From assembly GCF_027172205.1 (NCBI RefSeq), contig NC_070604.1, positions 106,661,851-106,725,850 on the forward strand: a DNA stretch of 64,000 nt, read 5' to 3'. Made by a program: the position numbers and the translations under genes. Under the pieces are notes generated by a model. It was not told the DNA's origin. It ran no database searches and saw only the letters and a program-made list of their open reading frames with translations. This DNA is from Podarcis raffonei (lineage: Eukaryota > Chordata > Lepidosauria > Squamata > Lacertidae). How positions within the stretch are numbered: position 1 is the stretch's first letter; the number at the start of each line of letters is the position of its first letter. Below are positions 1-13,800 of the stretch, in pieces.

Positions 1-368
1 TTTTGCTATTTTTAAAAAAGCAATACCAGATCCTGAGGAATAGCGGATGGAAGCTACATTAAGGATGGCCTGCAAAACCTCTGGCCAACCAAGCTAAATG
101 CTGCCCATTATCAACTATGCACGGCAACCTCTCGGAGGCATACAGCCCAACGCTTTGCATGTTCATGCAGAAATCAGTCTCAATGAGCTTTACAGGTAAG
201 TGAACATAAGACTGCAGTCTTAATAAACCTTTCATTTCAAAGCTGCCTGCCTGAGTCTGCAAACAGAGAGAGATTGTCAAGGGTCTGTCAAGCCACAGGA
301 ACAAGGTTTGGTTGCCTTGACTTGTTTAAGTCACGAGTTGTGCCGGCCTGTATTAGAGCAGGGATGAC

Positions 369-475
369 GGAACCTTCAGGTGATGTTGGACTCCAACTCC
401 CATCCACGCCAATCAGAATGGCCAACAGCTAAGGATGATGGGAATTGTAGTCCAGCGCCATCTGGATGGCCAAAC
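369..475. repeat. Palindromic MITE-like element (GGACTCCAACTCCCA family)
   Basis: GTTGGACTCCAACTCCCATC is mirrored by GATGGGAATTGTAGTCCAGC around a short centre. Similar palindromes lie at about 11515-11615 and 39920-40005. They are short non-autonomous DNA-element fossils dispersed through the window. Confidence 0.6.
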
Positions 476-829
476 AATGGCTACTCCTGCATTACTGTGG
501 TGGGAGTCAAAAGGAAGATAGCAGTCCTTCAGGTTAGTTTTCTGCACGTTGTAATGTTCAATAAAAAAACAACAACCCACAGTTTTTTTAAAAACTCAAC
601 ACACACACATATATATAACAGTTTTTAAAGGAACAGTTTATACCCCACAGCTTTTAAAAAAAGAAAAGCTACAGAACAAAGTAAGAATAAAATAAGTTAC
701 TTATTGGGAACAAAGCTAAGGCACTAGAACTGCAGCAGGTGAAGGAAGGAAACAAAACAGAACAAAACAATACCCACATAACAGTACGTCAAGTTGACAA
801 AACCTCCAAGCCATGGAATCCCTGGAAGA

Positions 830-1209
830 ATGCTTTGCTAAAATAATTTATTACATTGGAGGGGTGCGAAAAACAAAATGTCCCTGTTTTTTGCTCACGT
901 TAAATCAGAACTGTTGCGCTGCTCTCCTACAGAATTTCCTTCCATTGCAAGAATCCTTTCAAAAGCAAAGGTGTTCCAAAACACACACACACACACACAG
1001 CGTTGATGAGACAGCTTTGGTTCATTTTGGACTTTTCTTGGAAACTTGGCTTCCCTTCTAAATTTCCGAGACATCGCTCTGTATCCTTTCTGCCTGGTGA
1101 GCAGGTGAAATGATCGATCCAAACTTCCTGTTTTCCCCCCAAAATCCGTAGGCTGTAGTTCTCCCATGTGTTTTGGGTGGACGGTTTTTTTTTTAAAATG
1201 TGATCATCA
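830..1209 (-). other. TTL: Probable TTL 3' UTR with polyadenylation signal
   Basis: Non-coding sequence follows the TTL stop. On the minus strand an AATAAA hexamer lies at 847-852 and is the first plausible poly(A) signal. An AC dinucleotide run sits at 984-999. The true 3' end cannot be fixed from sequence alone. Confidence 0.4.
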
Positions 1210-1324
1210 TCACAACTTAATAAATATTGGTTCCTGGCTCTGCTTCTGTGGAGTGTCACTAAGAGGAAAGACACTAGAGATGGCTACATCCACTATACCT
1301 TGGCATAGCTCTGCGTAAAGTTTC
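1210..1324 (-). CDS. TTL: TTL exon 7 (coding part, with stop)
   Basis: Encodes [20 protein letters not shown], then a variable linker, then FIKL and TGA. The linker ([12 protein letters not shown]) differs from mammals while the final IKL is kept. Confidence 0.94.
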
Positions 1325-4307
1325 CTAAAAAATAAAAAATGAGAAGAGACAAGTTTGAATTAGAAAAGTTGATTGAGCATAGTGTATGCACACGTACCTA
1401 GGAGTACGCTCCCCTGAACAAAATGGGACGCATCCTGAGTAAGCATGCACAGAATAGCACCGTAAAACAGTGACATTCTTCAGAACATCTGATTTCGTAT
1501 CATTTCCTCTCTCGGCAAAGGACTTCTGAGGCCCCTCTTTTAAAAAAACCACTCTAAAACTGAAATTTATTATAGCGCAATGTTCTGTCATCAGTGTGGC
1601 TAACAAAAGCAGACACGGGGGGCGGGGGATTAGAAATAATATTGTGTAGTAGAATGGCAGATGAAGATGATGGACTTTTTGGAGCTGGCCGACCTGACTG
1701 GAAGAATCCACGACCAGAAAGAAGAGGAAACACAAGAGGACTGGAAGAATTTTAAAGAATATTTGGCTAAATATTGTAACGTAAGATAAAGAGAAATTTA
1801 TTGGAAGTAATAATTAGGCTTATGGGTAGAATAAGAATATGTTGTTAATAAATATTAAGGATTAGAATATTAATAAAGGAGAAGAAGTTAGTAAATGAAA
1901 GAAGTTAATATTATTAGAAATATGAATTTGGAGAACTGCTAAACAGGTGACATAATGAAATTCAGTTAGAGGGGATGCGAGGAAGTCGGTTAGCAATGTA
2001 ATGAAGTTAGGATTTGGAAGTAAAAAATCTTTTTTATGTGTTTTTCTTTGTTTTTGTGTATTGTAATGTTTTTCTTGTTTCTTTTTTATGTCATAAATGT
2101 GAAAACCAATAAATTTTTTTTGAAAAAAAAAAAGAATATTGTGGGTTTGAGGGGCCAGTTTGCATTGTATTGTTGAAATGTCATGTCATGACTAATAATA
2201 TTTATTTATAACTCGTCTCAACCTAAACCAAGGCTCAAAACAAATCCTCAGCATTACTGCCGGAAGACAAACAGTCTTTCTCCTTTGATATTATGGAGCT
2301 GGAAGAAACAGGAATCTGAATCCTAGCTAAGATCCCTCACGAATACAGGCTGCTGCTACCCTAATAAGGATATTAAACACACAGCTGGCCAAGGGTCTAG
2401 GAATGCAGGAAGACACCTGTTTTTTTTAACTGCTAGCCCAGTCATTTGTCATTTTTCATGCATGCACTAATAGTATCTGGCGTTGCTAGCAAAGAAACAG
2501 TACAAAGAAACATCGGCGTAACACTTTCCATGCACCAGCTGATATCTTCGGCAATTTAATTTCCAAATATTAAGATCTAGGGCTGCTGGGGTTCATTGCC
2601 TGTCTGCCCTCCGCCTTCCCTTCCCTATTATAGCAGAGCAGGACAGGCAATGAAGTAGGGGCGCTTATGGTTCCTGGAATCCACACGTGTATGTGCAGTG
2701 TGGATGGCACTGTTGAGAGAGGCTAGGAAGTGGCTCTCTTTTGGCAGATCCCGTCTATCTCACCTGCCTTCCCTGGGCAGCAATGCACCCTTGCGCACGT
2801 GTGCAAAATCTAACCAAGTTTCAATGTGCTTGGAGCGATCGCCATTGTGATAACAACTCTGCCACGACTTGTAAGGTAATAAAAGCATTCTGGGAAATGA
2901 TAATGAATTGAAAAAATGTTTAAATTAACTTTTATAAATCCAGAGGATTTTCTATTTGGAATTGTAGGTGCTGATATTCCAAGGGAGTATAAAGACTTTT
3001 TATGTATGCGATGACAGCAGTACGGATGCTACTAGCCCAGAGATGGAAAGAAGAGAAGTCCCTACCAGAGAAGAATGGCAAATTAAAATGTTGGACTATG
3101 CCGAAATGGCAAAATTGACCGGAAAGCTCAGGAACCAAGACAACCAAAACTTTAACAAAGAATGGGGGAAATTTTATATGGAACTTGCCAAACTGACCGG
3201 GAGACTCCGAGACCAGAGAGAAGAAACTGTGGAAGAAGACTGGAAGAAATTTAAGGAATATTTGAAAAAATATGTTAATATTTAAATCTTTGAATAGTTT
3301 TGGAAGTGGATATAGGATGTAGGGTTAGAAGTAGAAGATAGTGTATTTTAAAATAGTATTATTTGTAAGTGATAAAATGTGAAGTGATTTTAAATGTGAT
3401 AAAAAAAAAGATGGTTAGAAACTATGATATATGTAAACTGCTAAAGATGAAGTAAAATGAAAATCAGATAGGCGGGACCTGGGGAAGCCCACTTAACAAT
3501 GTTTAGAAAAATAAGGATATGACAAGAATTTGTTTGTATTGTTTGTTTGTTTTTGTTTGTGTTCTTTATTTGTGTTATAAAATGAAAAAAAAAATTTGGG
3601 GGAAAAAAAGAATGGGGGAAATGTATAATTTATCTTGGAGACCACTGTAAGCAGATGAAAACACTAGCAGGACTGCAATAAAACTTGTAATGTAGCAAGT
3701 ACTATGGAGATAATGGAGTTATATAAAAGATGGACCATATGCAGCAGGAAAGGTTTGGAGGAGAAAGTGGGAAGTCCAGAGATTCGGAGGAATCTTTTAA
3801 CTGTTGATGTGCATGGTTGTACTGTTATAAGTTTATATTTGCAAAACTAAATAAAAATTATTTCCCCCCAAAAAAGTAAGTATAAAAACCCAAACTAACA
3901 ACAACTCTGCCCCGAGAATGTAAGACTCTCTCTTCCAAACCTCCAGCACCTACATCAGCTTTACAGGGGGAGAGAAAAATGCTCGTGTGTCCACGATCGC
4001 CATCTCCCCACAAAAAAAAGCAAAACAACAAGGACCTGGAATTTACAGGGTATTCTATACTGCGACACAGCTCACCCACATGCGGGAAAAGCATGCCAGC
4101 ATGCGACAAGAACTTACTGGGCACACGCAGGGGCACCATTCACTTCGATCAGCCAGACCTTCAAGTCTTCATCCACCATGAAATCGAAGCCAAAGAGCTG
4201 GAAACTCTGGTAATGAAGGTGTTTGGTGCTGATAGCGGGTTCTATACACATAAGGCAGCTTCTGCGGGGGAAAAGGACAGAGCACGCCTGATATCAGCCC
4301 AAAGCAA

Positions 4308-4358
<51 letters not shown>

Positions 4359-7300
4359 AAGTTATTTATTTGGTTTTTCAGATTAAAGTTTTACAGTCAT
4401 ATATTCAACATGGAAACAAGATTCCAAAGAATCTCCTGGAATTCCCCTTCTCCCCTTTGTGGGTCTTATTGTTAATCATTTCCTCCTGCACCTTTTATAA
4501 TAATCCAAATCTTTTACCTCTCCATTGTGTCCAAAATTCACCATTAAACGACAAGTGTTATTCCGACCCTACTAACAATTTTAACTGTTTACAATGGTTT
4601 TTAAGATAAATTATAAATTTCCCCCATTCCTTATTAAAAATTTTGGTCTTTCTGATTTCTGATTCTTCCAGTCATTTTAGCCATTTCAGCGTAATCCATC
4701 AACTTGATCTGCTATTCTTCTCTGGTAGGGACTTTATCTTCTTTCCATCTCTGGGCCAATAACATCTGCACAGCCATGGTCACATACATAAATAGTATTT
4801 TCTGCTCCCCTGGAATTTCAGCACCCCAGCCCAAAGCATTATGTTAGGTTGTTATCCATGTAATAGTTATCGTATGTTAATCTGAGGTAGGAAGCAACTG
4901 CCTCTCTGACTGGGTGCCAGAAGGAAGTACTGTATTAAGGGGACACTCAGAATACATCTAAGTTAGTCATATCCCTTAATTTCAATGGGCTTATTCCTCC
5001 ATTGGGTATTCACGACTGGGACAGCAAATAAAAGCATTGATTTTGTTTTATTCTGGCCTGGATGGCAGAATCCACTCACTCTTCACAGTGGTCTGTCATT
5101 AAAAGTCTAATTCACTACACTAGGGTCGAGGAACCTATTATTATTATTACTATTACTATTATTATTATTAAACATATCACACACAACAATTACAGAGCAG
5201 CACAATCGAAAATAAAACAACAACATCAGTCCAAACACACTGACAAATCTTTGTCAAACTGTATATGCTAAAACCATCCCAATTTTAACAAACACCAAAT
5301 AATGCATAGTAACATCCGCTGCTGGGACTGTCAGCCATAAAAGCCATGAAAGAGATATATTGTACCGACAGCAATTATGGTCTACAGGAGTTTATATAAA
5401 AGGAGGGGGAAATAATATTAATTAAAATATGTGCTTTGTAAATGCCAAACTGTGCTGTAGACCATAGGTGCTTTTATTATTTCATTATTATTTATTAAAT
5501 TTCTATACCGCCCTTCACCCAAGAACCGTTTTTGGGTAGATTCCTTTGCAGGATCAGCCTCACGGGCTGAGTTTGACTCAATCAGATGATCTCCTTGGGC
5601 CATCACAAAATTGGCAGGCAGGTTGTCCCATTGGTCTGATCTAGCAAACCCTTCTTAAGTTCTTCTGTTCTTCTAAGGACTAACAGTGACATTAAAGTAC
5701 AGTCGTACCTTGGAAGTTGAATGGAATCTGTTCCAGAAGTCCGTTCGACTTCCGGAATGTTCAAAAACCAAACGTGCTTTTGATTGGCTGCAGCCTGCAG
5801 CCAATCAGAAGCCCCGTAAGCCCCATCACACATTCGAGTTCCAAAAGAACATTCACAAACCGGAACACTTCTGGGTTTGTGGCGTTCAGGAGCCAAAACG
5901 TCTGAGTTCCAGGGTGTTCGGGATCCAAGGTATGAATGTACAACAAATTAACACAATGCCCTAATTCTAAAAGCATCCGTGAAAAAAAACCCCAATCAAT
6001 CATAAATTAATTCATAATGGTAACCTTTGTCTTGGAAGAATTCTCAGGGAACAGTTGTTAATAAATGTAAAACACATTACCTTATTATATTTTTGACTTG
6101 CAATAAGATTGTGTTTTCCAGAGTAATGTTCAAAGCGCTCATCAGATACTGATTAAACTCCTCAAAAAACATCTCATTCCCTTCTTCATATCTCCCATAG
6201 TTCTTTGAATATTCCTTCTGTATGCAGTGATTGGTCAAATGGCAGGTTTTGTCTAGGAAATTAGCACTATTGTAAGGTTCTGAAGAGGTCCGTAGAACGC
6301 CTTCTCTGTAGAGGTAGATATTATACTGGTGATCCACTAGCACCCAGCTTCTAGAAGTTGGAAAAAATATAGAGGCGGTGTTTTTAAAACCATTAAGAAA
6401 ATTTTCAGTTCAGAAGAGTCAGATTTAATGACCAGCCTTTCACACCAAACCTTCACTTCAGTGGGTTACTGAGCTGAAATATCAATATGAAAAGAGCTTA
6501 CCTAATATCAAATTTGCGATGACCTGGTTCTAAAAGCATAGGCTTCTCAAGGTATTTCTGAATCACATGCACTTGCCCTTGATTATCTATGAAGTCCAGA
6601 AGTTCTGTAGCCTCCGAAGAAATAAGAATTCCTTCACCTAACCAGGAGGAAAAGACGAAAGCGAAAAAGTTGGACAGGGAGTACAAGCCTCCACCTCAAC
6701 AAAGAAGTGATAAGATAAAAAGAACAATGAATTCTCCATCCCCTCCAACCCCTTTCCATTGTGTACCATCCCTATTAGATTGTAAGCCTGTGGGAAAGAG
6801 GAATATTACTGCTCCTCTTTGCAAGCCGTTCTGGGAGCCATTTTGGCTAAAAAGCAGGGTAGAAACATACTTTTTTATACATCTTATACATGTATAAGAC
6901 GGAATCAGATAAGTGTTGGAGGTGTAATGAGGTAGACCTGTAAAAGGGTAAAAGAGTATTGGGAAATGATTTATAATGAATCAGGGGGGAAATTTTAAAA
7001 GTACTTTTTCAAAAAAACCAGTGTCCCTTTTGTTGGGGATAATTCTGATGGAAATTCCCAGGTGTCAAAAAAAGGCTATTTATGTATGCCACTACTGCGG
7101 CCCGTGTTTCATTAGCCCCAAAATGGAAAAAGAGCGAGGTCCCAACCAAAGAAGAATGGCAACTTAAACTGATGGAATATGCGCAGCTTGCGGGCCTAAC
7201 ATATAGCATAAGAGAACAAGAAGACTGGAAAATGTTTATTGAATATATGGGGGGAGACTGTGTACACTTGAAAACGTTGGCAGCATTAAGATAATCTCAA

Positions 7301-7846
7301 CAGTGTAAATAAGTTTTGATGGAAGTAATAATGGAATACTGAATGGTTTAGTTTATGTAAAATATGCAGGGATTTATGATATGCAAATTGAACCATGGAA
7401 AAGGGGAAGTCAATGACATTTTAGGGTTGTTAAATGAATATTTTTGAGGGACATGGGTGGCGCTGTGGGTTAAACCACAGAGCCTAGGACTTGCTAATCA
7501 GAAGGTCGGCGGTTCGAATCCCCGCAATGGGGTGAGCTCCCGTTGCTCAGACCCTGCTCCTGCCAACCTAGCAGTTCGAAAGCATGTCAAAGTGCAAGTA
7601 GATAAATAGGTACTGCTCCGGCGGGAAGGTAAACGGCATTTCCGTGCGCTGCTCTGGTTCTCCAGAAGCGGCTTAGTCATGCTGGCCACATGACCCGGAA
7701 GCTGTACGCCGGCTCCCTCGGCCAATAAAGTGAGATGAGCACTGCAACCCCAGAGTCAGTCACAACTGGACCTAATGGTCAGGAGTCCCTTTACCTTTAC
7801 CTTTAATGAATATTTTAAATTGTAAAATAGAAAACTTAATAAAAAT

Positions 7847-7881
<35 letters not shown>

Positions 7882-10800
7882 AACATACTTTTTTTAAAAA
7901 AGCACATAATATTACTACATCTTTGCTGTAAGATACTGAGACCGTGAGTGGGTCTGTGGCTCTTTTGATTTGCGGCTCAGCCTCTTAGCTGTCACACTGC
8001 TCTAGCATCTATTGGATAAATATCTCAATAATTCGAGACTCTCTTTGCTCACCTTTGGCCCCTGCCGAAGATTTGGCTATCCACACACTTCCCTCTCCGC
8101 TTTCTTTCCTCTTCTGATAGGATGCCAGGAAAACTTCCCTTTCATCCGTTCTTGGGTTGTTTATCAAATGATGGGTCCCATTCTGTGCTGGTGCCACTGG
8201 AGTCTTGAGATTAGTTGGGTAAATCACATACGACTCCGGGAACCATGTGCAAGATTCTGCTAGTTCAGGGCTTGTCTTGATTAGTCTAAAGAAAGAGACA
8301 AGGATTTAATTTGAGTTGGGTTTTTCCGCTCCATAGGGCATGCTGCAGTTGAAAGACCTTTCAAATCATCAGCACCATCATTTAGTTCCTTTATGAACCC
8401 TTTCCTATGAACCAACTCAAAATGATTTCACACTACAACTGCACATATAAACACAATTAAAAAGCATGACATATTTTAAAACTGATCCCTGTATGGGCTA
8501 ACTTTCCAGGTTGAAGAGCCCCATGTACCTCTCGTTTCCTTCTATAGCACATGCAGAAACCGCCTTCTTAACCCTTGGACTCACTATTGGTCTCATCCAC
8601 TCAATCCACCAGAGCCTGTCTTCGCATGCAGGGGAAGCCCCTAACTCACTGAGGGTTTGGGACCCATCGGCTCCCCTCACCTGGTTTGGCTGACCTGTTG
8701 AAACCATTTCCCAGGATGTGGCCACTGTCATATGCTGACAGCTTCTGATTTCATTTAATATTCTAATTTTCTGAGATTGTTAATTTGGAGTTTTCATCAG
8801 CTGTACGCCATAATCATCACAATTATAACAAATAAAGACTTGACATATCTCGCTTTGCATGTCATGGGTCTATCTCATATATTAGTTTCATCTTTTAAGT
8901 TGAATTACTGAAATAAATGAACTTTTCCACAATATTCTAATTTTTCGAGTTTCACCTGTAGGAGCAACAGGTGAGAACTGAGCGCAGGGTAATTTTCACG
9001 GTTTTCCGAACCCTGGCAGGGTAATCGCTGAGAATCTTTACTGAGGTGGTTTGGGTCGGAATCTAGGAGGATTAAGATCAGTTTTGGTCCTAGAGTTAAA
9101 CTGAGACGCAGTTGTAGAAGAAGACTCTAGTTAATTCCAGCTTGATTTCTAGCACTAAAGGGCAAGTGGAATATAATTTTGCAAAAGGTCAATCAAGAGA
9201 TGTATCTTGAAAAGGACACACAACTATGACAGAATCGCCCAGTAATTTATTTCGCCTTCACAAGAAAAGGTCAGGGTTTTTAAGGAAGGCTCATTTGAAA
9301 TTAACGAGTCATGCAGCCTCAAGGCTTATCGCCATATGCAAATAAAGGCAGCATGAAAAGGCCTACATTATGCCACTTTATTAAGGTAAAGGACCCCAGA
9401 TTGTTAAGTCCAGTGAAAGGCAACTATGGGGTTGCAGAGCTCATCTCGCTTTTCAGGCCGAGGGAGCCGGCGTTTGTCCACAGACAGCTTTCTGGGTCAT
9501 GTGGCCAGCAGGACTAAACCGCTTCTGGCACAACGGGACACCGTGACGGAAACCAGAGCGCATTAAAACGCCGTTCACCTTCCCGCCACAGCGGTACTTA
9601 TTTATCTACTTGCACTGGCGTGCTTTCGAGCTGCTAGGCTGGCAGAAGCTGGGACAGAGCAACAGGAGCTCACCTTGTTGCGCAGATTCGAACTGCCGAC
9701 CTTCTGATTGGCAAGCCCAAGAGGCTCAGTGGTTTAGACCACATCAAAAGGAGCCCTCAAGCACCTTTCGCACAGAATCAGAGTGGCGTGTCAGGCAGCT
9801 TCATGGAAATCACGCTAGGTCTGAAAGCGGATCGCCAAAGGAAGGCCTCCAGTCATAGTACCATTTATTATTTCAAAGAACGCTTTGTGTTTCATATTCT
9901 TACAAGTTGAAAGGAACAAATTGCGGGGTCTGCTGCAGGGGAAAAGGTGCGATTTGTTGCTATTAAGAGGAAACAGCAAAAAGGGAGAGGGGTGCGCTTG
10001 AGTCCATGGAGGCTTACGCGGTAATAAATTTGTTGAGGGCAGCTCTCGTGTCCTATCACCACAAGGATTTTCTTGCACAAAGGGACTTTCCTCCCTTCCC
10101 CGAATCTGCTCCATGGGATTTGGGGGAAACGCAGAACAGAACATATTTAGGGGGTGTGTAGGTGGAGGAAGTCCCGCCGCACAAGAGAAAAGCCTTGCAC
10201 TGACAATTACGGGGTGCAAGCCATAGTCTTTAAGGGGCCACAAATCTCTTTGTTGTTTATACTACATTTTGCATGTCTATCAAGAGATGTGTCTTGAAAA
10301 GGACATACAACTATTGCAGAATGGCCCAGTACAGTGGTACCTCGGGTTACAGACGCTTCAGGCTACATATGCTTCAGGTTACAGACTCCGCTAACCCAGA
10401 AATATTACCTCGGGTTAAGAACTTTGCTTCAGGATAAGAACCGAAATCGTGCAGCGGCAGTGGGAGGCCCCATTAGCTAAAGTGGTACCTCAGGTTAAGA
10501 ACAGTTTTAGGTTAAGAACGGACCTCTGGAACAAATTAAGTTCTTAACCCGGGGTACCACTGTAATTTATTTCGCCTTCACAAGAAAAGGTCAGGGTTTT
10601 TAAGGAAGGCTCATAACATACAGTAAGGAACAATGATTATAAACATTGTTTTAAGAACACAAATGTCAAGGGTGTAAATATCCTCTGGGAAAGATTCATG
10701 TCTGTAGCAGCCCTGTGCAAGGACTGCTTGCACAACGGGAGTTTCTCCAACCTCTCCTCCCCTCGCGTGCCCCCCCCCACAAGTATCCTGCATCTAACTG

Positions 10801-13800
10801 CCCCCTCCCATGTAACTTCAGAAAAAAATGACAAAAATGTGCTGTACATGGTCCCTTATAACCCATAGTTACAAGAAAGAAAAGAGCCGAACCTACTTCA
10901 CTAAAGAAGCTTTGCGGCAAAGCTTATCAGCTCCTCTATAATAGTTCACCAGCTGCACAAGTCCAGGTTCGTGACCTACAAAAGAGAAAGAGAGAGGTTT
11001 TTTTATATCTTAACCTTTTATTTTTGAATTTGGAAGTGTACATGTATGCGCACGAAAAAGTTTTTTTAAAAAAGAGATCAACATTTATCCAGGCAAATGA
11101 TCTCCAATTTTTTTTAGTCGGAAACCCAGTTCGGTGGAATGCGAAAGTGAAATTTAAAACCCCAGCCATTTTGCTTGTGCCCAAGCCTCAAGGAAATACA
11201 GTGGTACCTTGGTACTCAAACGGCTTGGCTCGCAAACAAATCGGGTCCCGAACACTGCAAATCCGGAAGTGAGTGTTCCGGTTTGAGAACGTTTTTCAGA
11301 AGCTGAACGTCCGACAGGGCTTCCACTTGAGTGAAGTAAGCTCCTGCAGCTAATTGGAAGCCGCGCCTTGGTTTTCGAAGGGTTCCGGGAGTCGAATGGA
11401 CTCCTGGAACGGATTAAGTTTGACAACCAAGGTAGCACGGTAACATCTATTTTTTTTGTACTTAAACACACATTGCTGAAAGGCAGGCTGATGACTCTTC
11501 CTGATTTCATTTGGGGTTGCAAACAGGATGTTTTGGACTTCAAATCCCTGACCACTGCTCATGCTGGCTGGGCCAGATGGGAGGTGTAGTCCAACAGACA
11601 TCTGGAAGGCAGGATTTTGGCTTCTCCTAGGCTAGAAAGTGGCATTCTAAACCCAAGCTGCATGACCATCCCTGAGTTAATAACCGCAGTTAGCACCAAA
11701 TCAGAAGTGATACCTTCCTGGAGAGATATAAGCAGTCATTGTGGGAAGAACAGAAAACTCCCTCACTCCATCATCGTGTGGCTTAGAAGATAGGGTTCTT
11801 ATCTCTTTACAAATCCATGAAGACTGAAGTCTCAGATACACATGCAGAAGGTGGAGGTGATTATATAACATTTCTAACTGCAAGTGGGCCTCAATAAATA
11901 CACTTCAGTTAAAATTTTGAATATTTCTCTATATATAAAAAAAAGCAACCCACAAAATTCCTGCAAGTAGAAAAGTAGCTCAGAAGGGATCAGACTGGCC
12001 TAGAGCCTCTCCCTGCAATGTGCTAGATTTATACTTGCAGGGAATATTTTACACAGGGAGCATTCACAAGTGTGATTCACACACACCCCCAATCCCCATC
12101 CAGCTTTCAGTGTGAAGTAGTAGTTCAGAAGTGGGGAAACAAAATGGTCAAGGGGTTGGAAGACAGGTTATGACATTTAGAGCTTTTTAGTTTTGAAAAA
12201 GGTGCAAGGGAGGGGATAGAGGTGTATACAATTTGGCATGGTGTAGATAAAGTGGACAGGGAGAAGTTTTCTACCCAGTCATTGCTAGATCTGGAGGTAG
12301 GCAAACGATTAGTCAGGTGAGCCAGGCAGAGGCAATTGCCCTAAATTTGGGTTAATATTGCCACAGTGTATTGAAACAAGCCAGCTGGATAAACCAAGGT
12401 TTGAAGTTGCCTCATTCGAGTAAAGCTTCTGGGTTCAGACTTGATACTAAACTGTGGTTAGTTAAAACAGAGCTGGAGGAGGAAACAGGGAGCGTATGGG
12501 GGCAAGGCTTAACCCTGGCTCATTCGCATAACAATATAAGGTCAAAGTGCAGCCAGTGTACGAGCTAGGAATAATGAAGGTCAATACATAGATACGGAAA
12601 GACAAGAAGAGATGCATTAATGTGTGCCATGCTCACGTTTACGAAGAAGCCAATTTGGGCATATGCAAGAAGAGATTTGGGCATCCTTACATCTGATAAT
12701 ACAAAGGCTGCAATTTCCCAGACAGGCTGCTTAAATCCCATTGCCTTCTGTGAGACGTAAGCAGCTTAAGTTGTTTCCAGACCTACACAGCAAGGGTCAG
12801 CTGACGTCAGGCTTACAAGATCTACTTTCTTTTATACTAGAGCCCCAAGATGTGCCAAGCAGACCCTGGTGCAAAAGATATTCAGAATTAAAGAATTCAG
12901 AGCTCGGGAATCTGTTCTGAGTTTCAGAAATGAACACAAGCCAGTCCTTTCACATAAAAATCCATTCCCATGCTTTCTTCTGTTCAGCAGTTCAACTGAG
13001 GGTAGCTGGGCAGTAATTTTTGCTGGTAATGTTAAATATTTGGAAGGCAGGATTTCCCCGTCTACTACAAATCACCCAGCGATCTACCTTTTGCCTAGAG
13101 ATGAGAGAGAACTTAGATTCAGTTCACACTGGAAGGCAAACCTACATAATTTGCACTTTCCAAAGCAATTCGAGAACTGAAATACAGCCAATCCTTGAAA
13201 TTCACTCTTCAATGAATTTTGCAGTGAGGTTCACCAGCTGAGAAATGCATGCAGAAACAAACACAAGCGCTCCAAATGGAGAACAGCCTTTACAGAAGGC
13301 ATTATGAAGAAGCATGAACTCAGGGTAAAAGGGAGAAATGAGCTAAGAGGAAGGCACGTTTGGCAAATCCACACCATGATCAACTCCCACCTAGAAACCT
13401 ATAGGACGCACCGGCCCACAGGACACACCTAGATTTGGGGGGGGGGGATAAAGGAAATTTTTTTAATCCCCCCCCAGGCGCGGGGCTGGGGCGGGGGAAG
13501 CCCGAGTTTCCCCCGACCCCAGCTCCCAGAACAGGAAGCTCTCCGCAAGCCCGAGCTTCCCCCTCCCCCAGCCCCCAGAACGGGACCCAGAGCCATGCAG
13601 AAGCTGCGTGCAGCTTTGGCATCGCTCTGGGAGCTTGCAGGGCTGGGGGCGGAGACCCCAGCCCCCAGAACAGGCTGCCGCCCCAAGCCTCGCGCGCCCA
13701 GCGGGACCTCCTGCCGGGCGCGCGAGGCTTGTGGACACCTTCCCGAAGCACGGGGCGTCCTCCAGAGGGCACCCCGTGCTTCGGGATGTAGGCTGCCGCC

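Larger units (their letters stand above)
9160..10620 (+). repeat. Local duplication, two copies about 1.1 kb apart
   Basis: The copy at 9195-9305 (gagatgtatcttgaaaagga ... ggaaggctcat) recurs at 10280-10613 once the MITE at 10332-10562 is removed. The rest of TTL intron 2 lies between, including the minus SINE. Confidence 0.75.

Noticed and set aside
4306-4357. ATT, CA and AC runs as possible regulatory repeats or CRISPR-like arrays
   Set aside because: Simple microsatellites, mostly at retroposon tails; no spacer-repeat structure, and this is a vertebrate genome.
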